A stretch of DNA of 64,000 bases from Kiloniellaceae bacterium (lineage in GTDB: Bacteria; Pseudomonadota; Alphaproteobacteria; Kiloniellales; Kiloniellaceae), in assembly GCA_021776195.1 (NCBI GenBank), contig JAJFGK010000060.1, positions 62,001 to 126,000 on the forward strand, given 5' to 3'. Of this stretch, positions 42,689 through 51,463 are shown one piece after another. The position numbers were made by a program, and so were the translations under genes. Under the pieces are notes generated by a model. It had not been told where the DNA came from, did no database searches, and saw nothing but the letters and a program-made list of their open reading frames with translations. The first letter of the stretch is position 1; every line of letters starts with the position of its first letter.

Positions 42689-44917
42689 CTAATTGCCGAA
42701 CTGACCCAGGTGCTTGAAGGAGACGCGGACAAAGAATGAATCTTCGGGTTCCAGGTCGCCGTCGCGAAAGAACTTCCGCGCAATGGCACCCTGGATCAAG
42801 AAGCACTCGTCCGAGTAGGTGAGCGTAAACCGGGAGGAGAGGTTACGGTCCGCCTCGAGGTCGCGCCGGTGCGTCACCGCCACCCTCCAATGCTCAGTCA
42901 GTCTGGAACTAATTCCGACAAGAGCTTCCTCGCGGTCGGCAAACTGGTTGTTGCTGGCTTCGCTGTCCAGGAAGAGGTAGTCGAGGCTCAGGCGCAGGGC
43001 GGGTGGGCCGATCGAGGCGATGATCTCACTCCGTCGCGGTTTCAAGTTCTCCTTGTCCAACCGGAAGCGATAGAGGAGTCCGAAGTTTGGGTCAGGGTCC
43101 AGGCGGACACGGCCGACGATGTCTGACAGTCGACTTTCCAGACCGGATCCGTTGTTGAACAGTTCGTCGCTTTCCTCCTGGCCGGTGATGCGCACGGACT
43201 GGCCGACAAAGGCCTCGATGTTGCCGATGTCGAATGTCTCGCCGCTCCAGCGCATACCGTAGTCGACGCGGGTGCCCGAATCGACCAGGTCGGTGCCTGG
43301 GAATCGGTTGGCATTGAAGATGTTGGTGTCGTCGAACTCGAACCCGAGGCTGTCTTCATTGGGGGCGTCGTTCGGATTGAAATCGTTCGGACTGGCAACG
43401 ATTTGGACAATCGGCTCCACCACTTGCTGCCAAGTTTCGTTGGCCTGCACCCAGGGATACTGCCAGCGCAGCGTTGCTTGCGGGAAGATGCGGCCGGCGA
43501 ACTCGTTGCCCCCGGCATTGGCACTGTTCACGACATTGCTGTTGGGGTCGTCGCCATCGGTCCAGTAGGCATCCGCTTGCAGGCCGGCGGAGAGCGTGAT
43601 GATCTCTCCGGACGACCCGGTATAGGGCAACTCGAAGCTGCCGGTCACCGAGGCGCGACGGGTGTCTTGCCCGTCGACGCGGGTGAGGGCAAGTATGTTG
43701 CTGTCCAGGCGGTATATGCCGCCGGCCACGCCAGGTTCGCTGACCATCGAATATTCGAGCATGGGTGCGATAATCGGGCTCAGCCCGTTGTCGTCGCCAG
43801 CGCGCACGCCTTGGAAAGACGCCACTCTTGCCCGCCCGTAGTTGCGTCCCCGGAAGCCCTCGACGAAGGCCTCGCTTTCGAGTACCGCCTCGCCGGACAA
43901 GTCGTAGACGCGAAGGTAGGTGTCGTCGGTCGCCCGGTTCAGGTCGAAGCCCCAGCGCCAGGTTTCGTCGATGTTGAACCGCCCCTTGGACTCCACGTGT
44001 CCGCGGAATGCATTCTCCTTCAACTTGTTAGAGCGGGTTGTCCGGTCCGCGAAGGTGGCGCTCGATTTGAATCGCAGTTCGCCGGTCACGAAACGTTGCC
44101 GGTAGTCCGCGGCCATGACGATGCCCTGCTCGGTGGTGAAAATGGGCTCGAGGGTAACGTCCTTGTCGTCGGATATGACCCAGAAGAAGGGAACCGTGAT
44201 CGTCGTGCCCAGCGTATCCGATCCGCCAAAGCCCGGCGCCAGGAAACCGCTCTTTCGTTTTACCGTCGGGTCGGGGTGGCTGAAGTAGGGTGTGTAGAGA
44301 ACCGGGACGCCATAGATCTCCATCCAGGCGTCATAGTATTCGATGACCTTGTCGGTTTCGTCATGGACGATCTGGTCGGCCTTGAGCTGCCACAGTGGCG
44401 CTCGGCTGGGGTCGTCGCGACAGAGCTCGCAAGGGCTGAACACACCCTTGTTCAGAATGTTGTAGCGGCCCGCGCTGCGCTGCGCATTGGCGCCGGCCAT
44501 CCGGCTTCGGTCGGTGAGGAGGACACGAATGTCGCGAATGAAAGCCTCGCGCAGACCGCCGCTGATCTCGGCATACTCCGCGAACACGATCTCGCCGCTG
44601 GGATCCAGGAGCGTGACGTTTCCCGATGCGGTCACCACCTCGGTGTCGATGGCGTAGGTGATCAGGTCGGCGATGACGATTCGGTCGTCTTGCGAGACCT
44701 CGACATTCCCGCGCGCCGTGACCAGATTCAGGTTCTCATCGTAAATGATTTCATCGGCCGAGATCAGGGCCGGAATGCCATCATTCGGCAGCTCGACCGC
44801 CAAGGCGCTTGGCAAGGCCGTCAAGACCATGCTCGAGGTGAAGCACAGGGCGGCCACAAGCCATAAAACCTGCCGCCACGACTTATCTTCTCTCGTGGTC
44901 CGACGCATGACCGCCAC
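42689..44917 (-). CDS. lptD: LPS-assembly outer-membrane protein LptD
   Basis: The protein has 742 residues. It has a signal peptide to about residue 40 (LPSALAVELP), then an OstA/LptA-like N-domain (IYDENLNLVTARGNVEVSQD, MAGANAQRSAGRYNILNKG) with a CELC cysteine pair. A large beta-barrel follows, starting near WMEIYGVPVLYTPYFSHPDP and ending VRVSFKHLGQFGN. It inserts lipopolysaccharide into the outer leaflet. Its neighbours lptF-lptG supply the ABC exporter permeases and surA the chaperone. Confidence 0.94.
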   Translation of the reverse strand: MAVMRRTTREDKSWRQVLWLVAALCFTSSMVLTALPSALAVELPNDGIPALISADEIIYDENLNLVTARGNVEVSQDDRIVIADLITYAIDTEVVTASGNVTLLDPSGEIVFAEYAEISGGLREAFIRDIRVLLTDRSRMAGANAQRSAGRYNILNKGVFSPCELCRDDPSRAPLWQLKADQIVHDETDKVIEYYDAWMEIYGVPVLYTPYFSHPDPTVKRKSGFLAPGFGGSDTLGTTITVPFFWVISDDKDVTLEPIFTTEQGIVMAADYRQRFVTGELRFKSSATFADRTTRSNKLKENAFRGHVESKGRFNIDETWRWGFDLNRATDDTYLRVYDLSGEAVLESEAFVEGFRGRNYGRARVASFQGVRAGDDNGLSPIIAPMLEYSMVSEPGVAGGIYRLDSNILALTRVDGQDTRRASVTGSFELPYTGSSGEIITLSAGLQADAYWTDGDDPNSNVVNSANAGGNEFAGRIFPQATLRWQYPWVQANETWQQVVEPIVQIVASPNDFNPNDAPNEDSLGFEFDDTNIFNANRFPGTDLVDSGTRVDYGMRWSGETFDIGNIEAFVGQSVRITGQEESDELFNNGSGLESRLSDIVGRVRLDPDPNFGLLYRFRLDKENLKPRRSEIIASIGPPALRLSLDYLFLDSEASNNQFADREEALVGISSRLTEHWRVAVTHRRDLEADRNLSSRFTLTYSDECFLIQGAIARKFFRDGDLEPEDSFFVRVSFKHLGQFGN

Positions 44918-44918
44918 G

Positions 44919-46046
44919 CTAACCGTCTTCCAGGTGCAAGAGCAGCGCGAAGCCGGCGAGCAGGGATACCACGGTTGGCGTCCAGGCGGCCATCACCACC
45001 GGTATCTTTCCGGACAGCCCCAACGCGAACACGAAGTTGGACAAGAAGTAGAGCAGGAACCCGGTCAGGACACCGACCAGTATCATCGCGCCGACCCAGC
45101 CGCGCCGTTGCGGTCTGAGGGAGAAGGAAGCGGCGATCAGAACCATTGCCGCGAGGAGCAGCGGCACGGCCAATAGGCGATGGTACTGCAGCTTGTGGCG
45201 CAGGGCTGAAAAGCCGGCCCGCTCCAGCAGTGAGATAAAGTCGGGCAGGTCCCAAAATGAGAGGGTCGAAGGCGATGCAAAACTATCTTGGATCTTCTCG
45301 AAGGTGAGACTGGTGGGCAGGATCAATTCATCTTGCTTGACGCTTTGCTGGAGCAGCTCCGAGACCCACACCTCCGACAGGATCCACTTGCCCGGCTTGA
45401 GCACGGCCCTGGCGGCATCGATGCGGCGCAGCAGTCGGTGCTCTAGATCGAATTGAAAGACGACCACGTTCTCAAAGGAGAGCTTCGTGCTGTCGGATCT
45501 CTCGGCGTTGATGACCGATTGTCCGCCCTCATCGGGTTGGCGTAGCCAAAGCCCGCCGCTCGACACCGCGAAGAGCGACTCATCCTTGCCGCGATAGCCG
45601 GCCTCGGTCTCGTCGGCGCGCTTGAGGAGAGCGGTCGACAGGGGGTTGAGCGCGCCAACGCTGATGAAGCCGAGCAGTGCGGCAACCGTCAACACCGGCA
45701 CAAGGGTCTGCCAGATCGATACCCCGGCGGATCGCGAGACCAACAGCTCGTGAGACCGCGTGAGGCGCCAGAAGCTGGCGATGGCGGCGAAAAGGATCAC
45801 GAAGGGCAGGGCTTCCTGACTAAAGTGCGGCGCTTTCAGGAAGGCCAGTTTGAGCACCGGCCAGAATCCGATGTTCTTCGTCTTGAGGCGATCCAGCAGG
45901 TCGACCAGGGTGATCAGGAGAACCACCCCGACAACCCCACAGAAGAACCCGCCGAACCAGTTCAGATAGTAGCGCGCGATGTAGACCGAAAATGTCGGCG
46001 ACAGTCTCGATGCCCGGATCGTGGGACTCGGCGTGGCCAGGCTCAT
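44919..46046 (-). CDS. lptG: LPS export ABC transporter permease LptG
   Basis: This 375-residue YjgP/YjgQ family permease has about six hydrophobic segments. The N-terminus FSVYIARYYLNWFGGFFCGV and the LLVSRSAGVSIWQTLVPVLT coupling segment are typical, with a periplasmic beta-jellyroll between. The start overlaps the lptF stop. With LptF and LptB it lifts LPS from the inner membrane. The second-gene position fits LptG. Confidence 0.92.
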   Translation of the reverse strand: MSLATPSPTIRASRLSPTFSVYIARYYLNWFGGFFCGVVGVVLLITLVDLLDRLKTKNIGFWPVLKLAFLKAPHFSQEALPFVILFAAIASFWRLTRSHELLVSRSAGVSIWQTLVPVLTVAALLGFISVGALNPLSTALLKRADETEAGYRGKDESLFAVSSGGLWLRQPDEGGQSVINAERSDSTKLSFENVVVFQFDLEHRLLRRIDAARAVLKPGKWILSEVWVSELLQQSVKQDELILPTSLTFEKIQDSFASPSTLSFWDLPDFISLLERAGFSALRHKLQYHRLLAVPLLLAAMVLIAASFSLRPQRRGWVGAMILVGVLTGFLLYFLSNFVFALGLSGKIPVVMAAWTPTVVSLLAGFALLLHLEDG

Positions 46047-47170
46047 GCTGGCGCCTCGCCCTGCAGGGGCTCGCTCAGGCGGCCCGGACTGGCCGGCCTG
46101 TGCAGCATCTGCCAGACGGCGACAACGAAGGTTCCGAATGCCAGGGCATAGATCAGCGATACCGCCTCCAGATGCTTGGCCGCCACATCGCTGAGCGCAA
46201 GCGAACCTGCCTCCAGGGCAACGACGACCAGGACGGCGATGATAATGCGCTTGATCTGACCACGGCGATTGAATTCGCCGCCCAGTATGGCGGCCAGGGC
46301 CAGGGCGACGAAAACCAGGGCGTAAAGCGGCATGACGATCCGCTGGTGACCCTCTGCGATCAGTTGCTTTCGATGGCGCTTGTCAAGCTCGCTGTTTCCT
46401 GGGAACAGCAGGTCGCCAAGAAACCGTTCGCTGGGGCCCTGCCAGCGCAGCGGGATGGCTTCCTGATAGGAGTCCAGCTCGATGGTGTAGCTGTCGAAGT
46501 AAAGCAGGGTCATGCGTCCGCTCTCGCGGTCGATCTCCTGCCGGTTGCCGTTTTTCAAATAGACCCTGGGTCCGTCCGGGCTTTCGACAAAGGCGCCGCT
46601 ATCGGCCAACAAGGTCACCGGCTTGGTCGGCTTTCTGGTGTCGTGGACCAGGATCCCGAGAATCTGGCCGTCCTGGGTGCGTTCGCGGATGTAGACGGTA
46701 ATGTCGTCGGTGATAGTGTTGAACTCGCCTTCCTGGAGCAAAATGTCGGAGTAGTGATTGCGGATCGAGTGCTGCAGGTCCTTGAAGGCGCGATAGGATA
46801 TCGGCTGAAAGTAGAGCGAAACGGTGTAGACCACCAGGGTGCAGACCAGACCGGCCAGAAGCGCGGGCTTGGCCATCTGGAACTGAGACAGGCCGGCGGC
46901 CCGCATGACCACGACCTCGGAATCCGTTGTCAGCTTGTTGTAGACGAACAGAACCGAGACGAAGATGGCGATTGGCAGGACAACGCCGATAAAGGTGGGA
47001 ATCAGCAGCGCCACGAAGGAGAAAAAAGTCGAGGCCGGCAGTCCACGGTTGACGATGTAATCGATGAACCGCAGGGATTGGGTCAGCCATACCGCCAGGG
47101 TCAGCCCCAGGGTGACCAGCAGGGTTGCGGTAATGAGCTGACTGAAGACGTAGCGGGTAATGGACCGCAT
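46043..47170 (-). CDS. lptF: LPS export ABC transporter permease LptF
   Basis: This 375-residue permease of the YjgP/YjgQ family starts MRSITRYVFSQLITATLLVT and has the VVVMRAAGLSQFQMAKPALL coupling helix, a periplasmic domain and three C-terminal helices. It heads the lptF-lptG-lptD-surA-pdxA-rsmA cluster and is divergent from pepA. Confidence 0.93.
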   Translation of the reverse strand: MRSITRYVFSQLITATLLVTLGLTLAVWLTQSLRFIDYIVNRGLPASTFFSFVALLIPTFIGVVLPIAIFVSVLFVYNKLTTDSEVVVMRAAGLSQFQMAKPALLAGLVCTLVVYTVSLYFQPISYRAFKDLQHSIRNHYSDILLQEGEFNTITDDITVYIRERTQDGQILGILVHDTRKPTKPVTLLADSGAFVESPDGPRVYLKNGNRQEIDRESGRMTLLYFDSYTIELDSYQEAIPLRWQGPSERFLGDLLFPGNSELDKRHRKQLIAEGHQRIVMPLYALVFVALALAAILGGEFNRRGQIKRIIIAVLVVVALEAGSLALSDVAAKHLEAVSLIYALAFGTFVVAVWQMLHRPASPGRLSEPLQGEAPA

Positions 47171-47310
47171 GGTCCGGTGGCCCCCCTCCGGCGTGGCGCG
47201 AAGTTTGTCAGTGTTTCAAAAGAGATAACGTGAAGACCCTTGGAAGGTCCAGCGGAATTAGGGCCCGGGCCTCGCTGTGCGCCGCGGCACACCGGCGGCG
47301 CCCTTAAAAG

Positions 47311-47338
47311 TTGACAGCCCTGCTCTATTCCCGATACC
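47311..47338 (+). promoter_or_regulatory. Candidate pepA promoter
   Basis: TTGACA (47311-47316), a perfect -35 box, is followed after 16 bp by GATACC (47333-47338), a weak -10. It lies 128 bp before pepA in the 295-bp gap shared with the divergent lptF gene. The rest of the gap holds short GC-rich inverted segments near 47260-47300 and no gene. Confidence 0.4.
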
Positions 47339-47465
47339 CAGGGAAGGTCGTTTTCTGTCGGCCGGGCGCAGATCCCGATTGCGACCGGCCGAACATTCGC
47401 GACCCGCCGGCAGATCTGTGCTGCAAGAGCGACCCCAGCCTGTTCGTCTCAACAAGGGAATCTCC

Positions 47466-48974
47466 ATGAAAACCAACTTTGCTTCCTTGACCCTTCCCAT
47501 CAATGGCGCGCTGGCCGTCACCGTCGCGGCCGGTGGAAAGCTTCTGGCCAGCGCGGCGAGCCTCGACAAGTCGACCGGGGGCGCCTTGAAACGGGCGATC
47601 TCGGCGAGCCGTTTCAGCGGCAAAAAGGGTGAGATCCTGGAGATCATGGCCCCATCGAAAGTGAAGAACAGCCGTATTCTCCTGATCGGTGTTGGCAAGC
47701 CATCGGATCTGTTGGCCAAGGATCTGGAAAACCTCGGTGGTCAGGTCGTTGGCCGGCTGTCGAGCAGCGGCGAGAAGTCGGTCGCCATCGCCGCCGACCC
47801 TCTGCCCGGAAACAGTCTTTCCGGCGCCGAACAGGCTGCCCGTCATGCTTACGGCGGTCTTTTGCGATCCTATCGATTTGCCAAGTATCGCACCAAGGAA
47901 AAGCCCGAGCAGAAACCGAGCCTCGCCTCGCTGTCGGTCTTGACCGGTGACGCCAGGGGCGCGCGCAAGATGTTTGCCGGGTTCAATGGCGTGGCGGGTG
48001 GCGTTTTCCTGACCCGTGATCTGGTCTCCGAGCCGGCCAATATTCTCTTTCCCAAGGCCCTGGCCGACCGGGCCAAGGATCTCACCAGCCTCGGGGTCAA
48101 GGTGCAGACCCTGGGCGAAAAAGAGATGACCAAGCTGGGCATGGGGGCCCTCCTGGGGGTCGGCCAGGGCTCGGTCCGCGAGTCCCAGCTCCTGGTCATG
48201 CGCTGGGAGGGCGGGCCCAAGGCAAAGGGCGCCGGCCAGCAGCCGGTCGCCTTCGTCGGCAAGGGTGTTTGCTTCGACACCGGCGGTATCTCGATCAAGC
48301 CGGCCGGCGGCATGGAGGAAATGAAATGGGACATGGGCGGCGCCGGTGTCGTCGTCGGCCTGATGCAGGCCCTGGCCGCGCGCAAGGCCAAGGTCAATGT
48401 TGTCGGTGTCTGCGCTCTGGTCGAGAACATGCCGGACGGCAACGCGCAGCGCCCCGGCGATATCGTCACCTCCATGTCGGGCCAGACCATCGAGGTCCTG
48501 AACACCGATGCCGAGGGCCGGTTGGTCCTGGCAGATGCTCTCTGGTACACGCAAGAGAAGTTCAAGCCGCGCATGATTGTCGACCTCGCCACCCTGACAG
48601 GCGCGATCATCATTGCCCTGGGCCACGAGTATGCCGGACTGTTCAGCAACAACGACGAGCTGTCGGAAGCCTTGTCGGAGGCCGGCAAGGTGGTCGAAGA
48701 GCCGGTCTGGCGTCTGCCCATGGGACCGGCCTACGACAAGCAGATCGACTGCGATGTCGCGGACATGAAGAACATCAGCGGCGGGCGCGCCGGCGGCTCG
48801 ATCACCGCGGCGCAGTTCATCCAACGCTTTGTCAAGGACGGCACGCCCTGGGCGCATCTGGACATTGCCGCCATGGCCTGGTCGAGCAAGGACAAGCCCG
48901 TCGTGCCCAAGGGCGGGACCGGCTTTGGCGTCCGGCTGCTCGACGAACTGGTGCGCGCCAAGTACGAGGCCTAG
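47466..48974 (+). CDS. pepA: Leucyl aminopeptidase (M17)
   Basis: This 502-residue cytosol aminopeptidase has the family signature NTDAEGRLVLADAL and the metal and active-site block GKGVCFDTGGISIKPAGGME, followed by MKWDMGGAG. It removes N-terminal residues from peptides. The frame is open upstream; ATG 47466 follows AAGGGAATCTCC. It fits with the adjacent holC, a common pairing. Confidence 0.95.
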   Translation: MKTNFASLTLPINGALAVTVAAGGKLLASAASLDKSTGGALKRAISASRFSGKKGEILEIMAPSKVKNSRILLIGVGKPSDLLAKDLENLGGQVVGRLSSSGEKSVAIAADPLPGNSLSGAEQAARHAYGGLLRSYRFAKYRTKEKPEQKPSLASLSVLTGDARGARKMFAGFNGVAGGVFLTRDLVSEPANILFPKALADRAKDLTSLGVKVQTLGEKEMTKLGMGALLGVGQGSVRESQLLVMRWEGGPKAKGAGQQPVAFVGKGVCFDTGGISIKPAGGMEEMKWDMGGAGVVVGLMQALAARKAKVNVVGVCALVENMPDGNAQRPGDIVTSMSGQTIEVLNTDAEGRLVLADALWYTQEKFKPRMIVDLATLTGAIIIALGHEYAGLFSNNDELSEALSEAGKVVEEPVWRLPMGPAYDKQIDCDVADMKNISGGRAGGSITAAQFIQRFVKDGTPWAHLDIAAMAWSSKDKPVVPKGGTGFGVRLLDELVRAKYEA

Positions 48975-49020
48975 GTGTCCGGCAGCCCCGCTGACCTGCA
49001 ATGACTCCCAGAGGAGCAGG

Positions 49021-49473
49021 ATGACCGAAGTGCGCTTCTATCATCTGACCCGCGGGACCCTGGAGGGGTCGCTGCCCGTGATGTTGGACCGGACACTGGC
49101 GCGGGGCCAGCGCGCCGTCGTTCAAGCGGCTTCGGGGGAGCGGGTGGAGGCCCTGGTCAACCATCTCTGGACCTACAACGAGGCATCGTTCCTGCCGCAT
49201 GGCTCGGCCAAGGACGGCCGGGCGGCCGAACAGCCCGTGTGGTTGACCGCCGACGCGGCCCCCGCGCCCAACGAGGCCGAGGTCTTGTTCCTGACCGACG
49301 GCGCCCAGAGCTCACTGATCGGCGATTACAAGCTGTGCGCCGTCCTGTTCGACGGCAACAGCGACGAGGCCCTGGCCGCCTCGCGCGACCATTGGCGCCA
49401 ACTCAAGGAGGAGGGCCACGAGCTCACCTACTGGCAACAGGACGAGGACGGACGCTGGCAGCAGAAGGCCTGA
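49021..49473 (+). CDS. holC: DNA polymerase III chi subunit
   Basis: The protein has 150 residues. MTEVRFYHLTRGTLEGSLPVML and LVNHLWTYNEASFLPHGSA are the conserved blocks; chi links the clamp loader to single-strand binding protein. An AGGAGCAGG site precedes ATG 49021. It follows pepA by 46 bp. Confidence 0.92.
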   Translation: MTEVRFYHLTRGTLEGSLPVMLDRTLARGQRAVVQAASGERVEALVNHLWTYNEASFLPHGSAKDGRAAEQPVWLTADAAPAPNEAEVLFLTDGAQSSLIGDYKLCAVLFDGNSDEALAASRDHWRQLKEEGHELTYWQQDEDGRWQQKA

Positions 49474-49567
49474 CGGCCTGGCCCCGGCTGTGTCGAGCGA
49501 CACAAGGGGCGGGCCGCTGGCGATGCTAGTATGAAATGGTCCAGCAATTGTTCGAAAGGGCCGGGTC

Positions 49568-50023
49568 ATGCTGATCACCGTCGAGCGGTTCGTTTCCGAC
49601 AGCGATGCGACGATTAGCCGTGTGCTGATCGACGGCCGGTTTGCCTGTTTTGGCCTGGAGGACGAGTTTCGCGCCGACAAGGTTGTCGGCGAAACCCGGA
49701 TCCCGGCCGGACGCTATGCCATCACCCTTCGCACGGAGGGCGGCTTCCACGGCCGCTACGCGCAGCGGTTTCCCGAGTTCCATCGGGGTATGCTGCACAT
49801 ACGCGATGTGCCGAACTTCACCTTCGTCCTGATCCACTGCGGCAACACCGACGAGGACACCGCCGGGTGCCTGCTCGTCGGCACGGGCGCCGTCACCGAG
49901 CCTGGCGATATGTCCATTCAGAGCAGCCGCAAGGCCTACAGCCAGTTCTATCCGGCGGTGGTGGACGCCGCCGCCGCAAAGGATCTGGAGATCGAATTCC
50001 TCGATCTCGATCGAGGCACCTAG
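49568..50023 (+). CDS. DUF5675 family protein
   Basis: The protein has 151 residues. The pattern FACFGLEDEF, IPAGRYAITL, GMLHIRDVPNFTFVLIHCGN, DTAGCLLVG is the DUF5675 domain. The IHCGN...GCLLVG part recalls the His/Cys motif of L,D-transpeptidases, but relationship and activity are unproven. Members are frequent in phages and in bacterial accessory DNA. No other phage gene is near. There is no signal peptide. Confidence 0.8.
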   Translation: MLITVERFVSDSDATISRVLIDGRFACFGLEDEFRADKVVGETRIPAGRYAITLRTEGGFHGRYAQRFPEFHRGMLHIRDVPNFTFVLIHCGNTDEDTAGCLLVGTGAVTEPGDMSIQSSRKAYSQFYPAVVDAAAAKDLEIEFLDLDRGT

Positions 50024-50079
50024 GGCTCATCAAATGGTTTCGTAAGACGGGGAGGGGCTCAAGCGTCTGTCGGCAAAAC

Positions 50080-50162
50080 CCGGTCATCCCAGACTCGACT
50101 TTGCTCCAAATCTTCGATTTGGGAAGCAAAGTCAGTGATCCGAGATCTCGCCGGAATGACGT
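50080..50162. repeat. REP-like imperfect palindrome with long hairpin
   Basis: The outer arms CGGTCATCCCAGACTCG and CGAGATCTCGCCGGAATGACG are imperfect inverted copies. Inside, GACTTTGCT (50097) pairs with AGCAAAGTC (50125), and CCAAATC with GATTTGG, giving a 16-bp stem with a small bulge. It sits just after a gene in a 194-bp gap between converging genes, like other intergenic repetitive palindromes, and may terminate transcription. Confidence 0.55.
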
Positions 50163-50217
50163 TCTCTGGGGTGCAATTGGCCCCGGACAGCAATTGTGAA
50201 GAGACCCTGGCGACTGC

Positions 50218-51114
50218 CTAAACGAAGTCCCGCCTCAGTGGCTGGGCCATGCAGTGCACGCCGCCGCCGCCCTGGGTGAAGATCGAGACATCGGGGTCGT
50301 AGACCTCGAAGCCGCGCGCCCGCAGCTTGGCGTTCAGGTCGGCCGATTGTTTGGTCGAGATGATGCGGTCGTTGCCGAGCGACATGACGTTGCAGCCCAA
50401 GGTCATGGTGTCGCGGAAGGAGACCGGAATGATCTCGATCTTCTTGGCCTCCAGCCAGTCGATGATGTCCTGGCTCGTCGTCTCCATGCAGACCGCGCAG
50501 AGCTTTTCCGCCAGCATGCAGACCATCAGGTCGATGTGGACATAGAAGGAATCGATGCGCGCCGGCCTGACCTCCCAGCCCTCGGCCTCGAACCAGCGCC
50601 GCAGTTGATTGACCGCGGGTTCCTGGCTGCGTTCGCCGCAATAGCCGATCAGCACGCAGCCCGGCTCGATGATGTCGAAGTCGCCGCCCTCGAAGGCCGA
50701 GGCGGTGATCATCTTGAAGATCGGGATGTCGTTGTCCTGGTAGAAGCGGATCACCGGCGCGTACTCGCCGCGCCGCCACCACTGGTTCATCTGGGTGACC
50801 ACCGCGCCGTAGGGCGTCATGAAGCTCGAATCCCGGGCATAGACCTGATAGGGCAGATCCTCGTCGGGCTCCAGGAAGTGGCAGCGGACGCCGGCGCTCT
50901 CATAGGCGTCGACCATCTCCCGGTGCTGGGCCTGGGCGGCTTGCAGATCGTAGACCGCCCCGCTGGCCAGCGTCGCCTTGGAGATCGAGGAGGTCGGCAG
51001 CCATTTGTAATTGTCCGGCCGGCCGAGCAGCACATCGCGCAACACGCCGTACTCGGAGTTGATGCCCCATTTTTCGGTCCCGTTGGAGCCCTTGCCATTG
51101 CCCGTCATCGCCAT
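50218..51114 (-). CDS. Amidinotransferase-fold hydrolase (arginine deiminase/DDAH-like)
   Basis: The protein has 298 residues. Conserved features of the guanidino-modifying superfamily are Asp95 in QVYARDSSFMT, the FEGGDFDII block, His193 in YVHIDLMVCML and the nucleophile Cys288 in GGGGVHCMAQPL. Such enzymes hydrolyse arginine, methylarginines or related guanidines, or transfer amidino groups. Which one is not decidable here. A 350-bp gap containing the second CTAG palindrome separates it from the MFS gene upstream. Confidence 0.85.
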   Translation of the reverse strand: MAMTGNGKGSNGTEKWGINSEYGVLRDVLLGRPDNYKWLPTSSISKATLASGAVYDLQAAQAQHREMVDAYESAGVRCHFLEPDEDLPYQVYARDSSFMTPYGAVVTQMNQWWRRGEYAPVIRFYQDNDIPIFKMITASAFEGGDFDIIEPGCVLIGYCGERSQEPAVNQLRRWFEAEGWEVRPARIDSFYVHIDLMVCMLAEKLCAVCMETTSQDIIDWLEAKKIEIIPVSFRDTMTLGCNVMSLGNDRIISTKQSADLNAKLRARGFEVYDPDVSIFTQGGGGVHCMAQPLRRDFV

Positions 51115-51143
51115 CTCCCGGTTAAATGGTTTCTGCTGCCTAC

Positions 51144-51424
51144 CTAGAGCACTTCTTTGTTACATGGAAGCATTTGACCGGGATTATTTTGTCTTCTGGC
51201 AAGGCGCGCTTCGAAGAGCGATGCTAAAGCATCGGTCGAGGAGCGGAACGCGGCCAGAAGACAAAAGAACCCGGCCTTCGGTGGGTCCTAGACGAACCCC
51301 CTCTCCCAATGGGGGTGCGTTCCGCTGTTTGCCCGATGCTTTAGCATCGCGCCGCACAGCGCGCCTTCCCGAATGATCGCCTATGACCCATCAAATGGTT
51401 CCATGTAACAAAGAAGTGCTCTAG
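51144..51424. repeat. 281-bp nested palindromic element with CTAG ends (copy B)
   Basis: A perfect 25-bp terminal inverted repeat (51144-51168 against 51400-51424) begins and ends with CTAG. Inside are a 14-bp inverted pair, TTTTGTCTTCTGGC (51187) and GCCAGAAGACAAAA (51253), and two mutually inverted hairpins, CGATGCTAAAGCATCG (51219) and CGATGCTTTAGCATCG (51334). Size, CTAG ends and CGATGC hairpins match the element at 4201, although the arm sequences differ. It encodes no protein. It lies between two minus-strand genes. Confidence 0.85.
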
Positions 51425-51463
51425 ACCATTTCCGCCTCCCACCGCAACGCCCGGATTGGGGTC

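Noticed and set aside
49568..50023. DUF5675 gene as sign of a prophage
   Set aside because: No capsid, tail, holin or integrase gene lies nearby; core genes pepA and holC are directly upstream.
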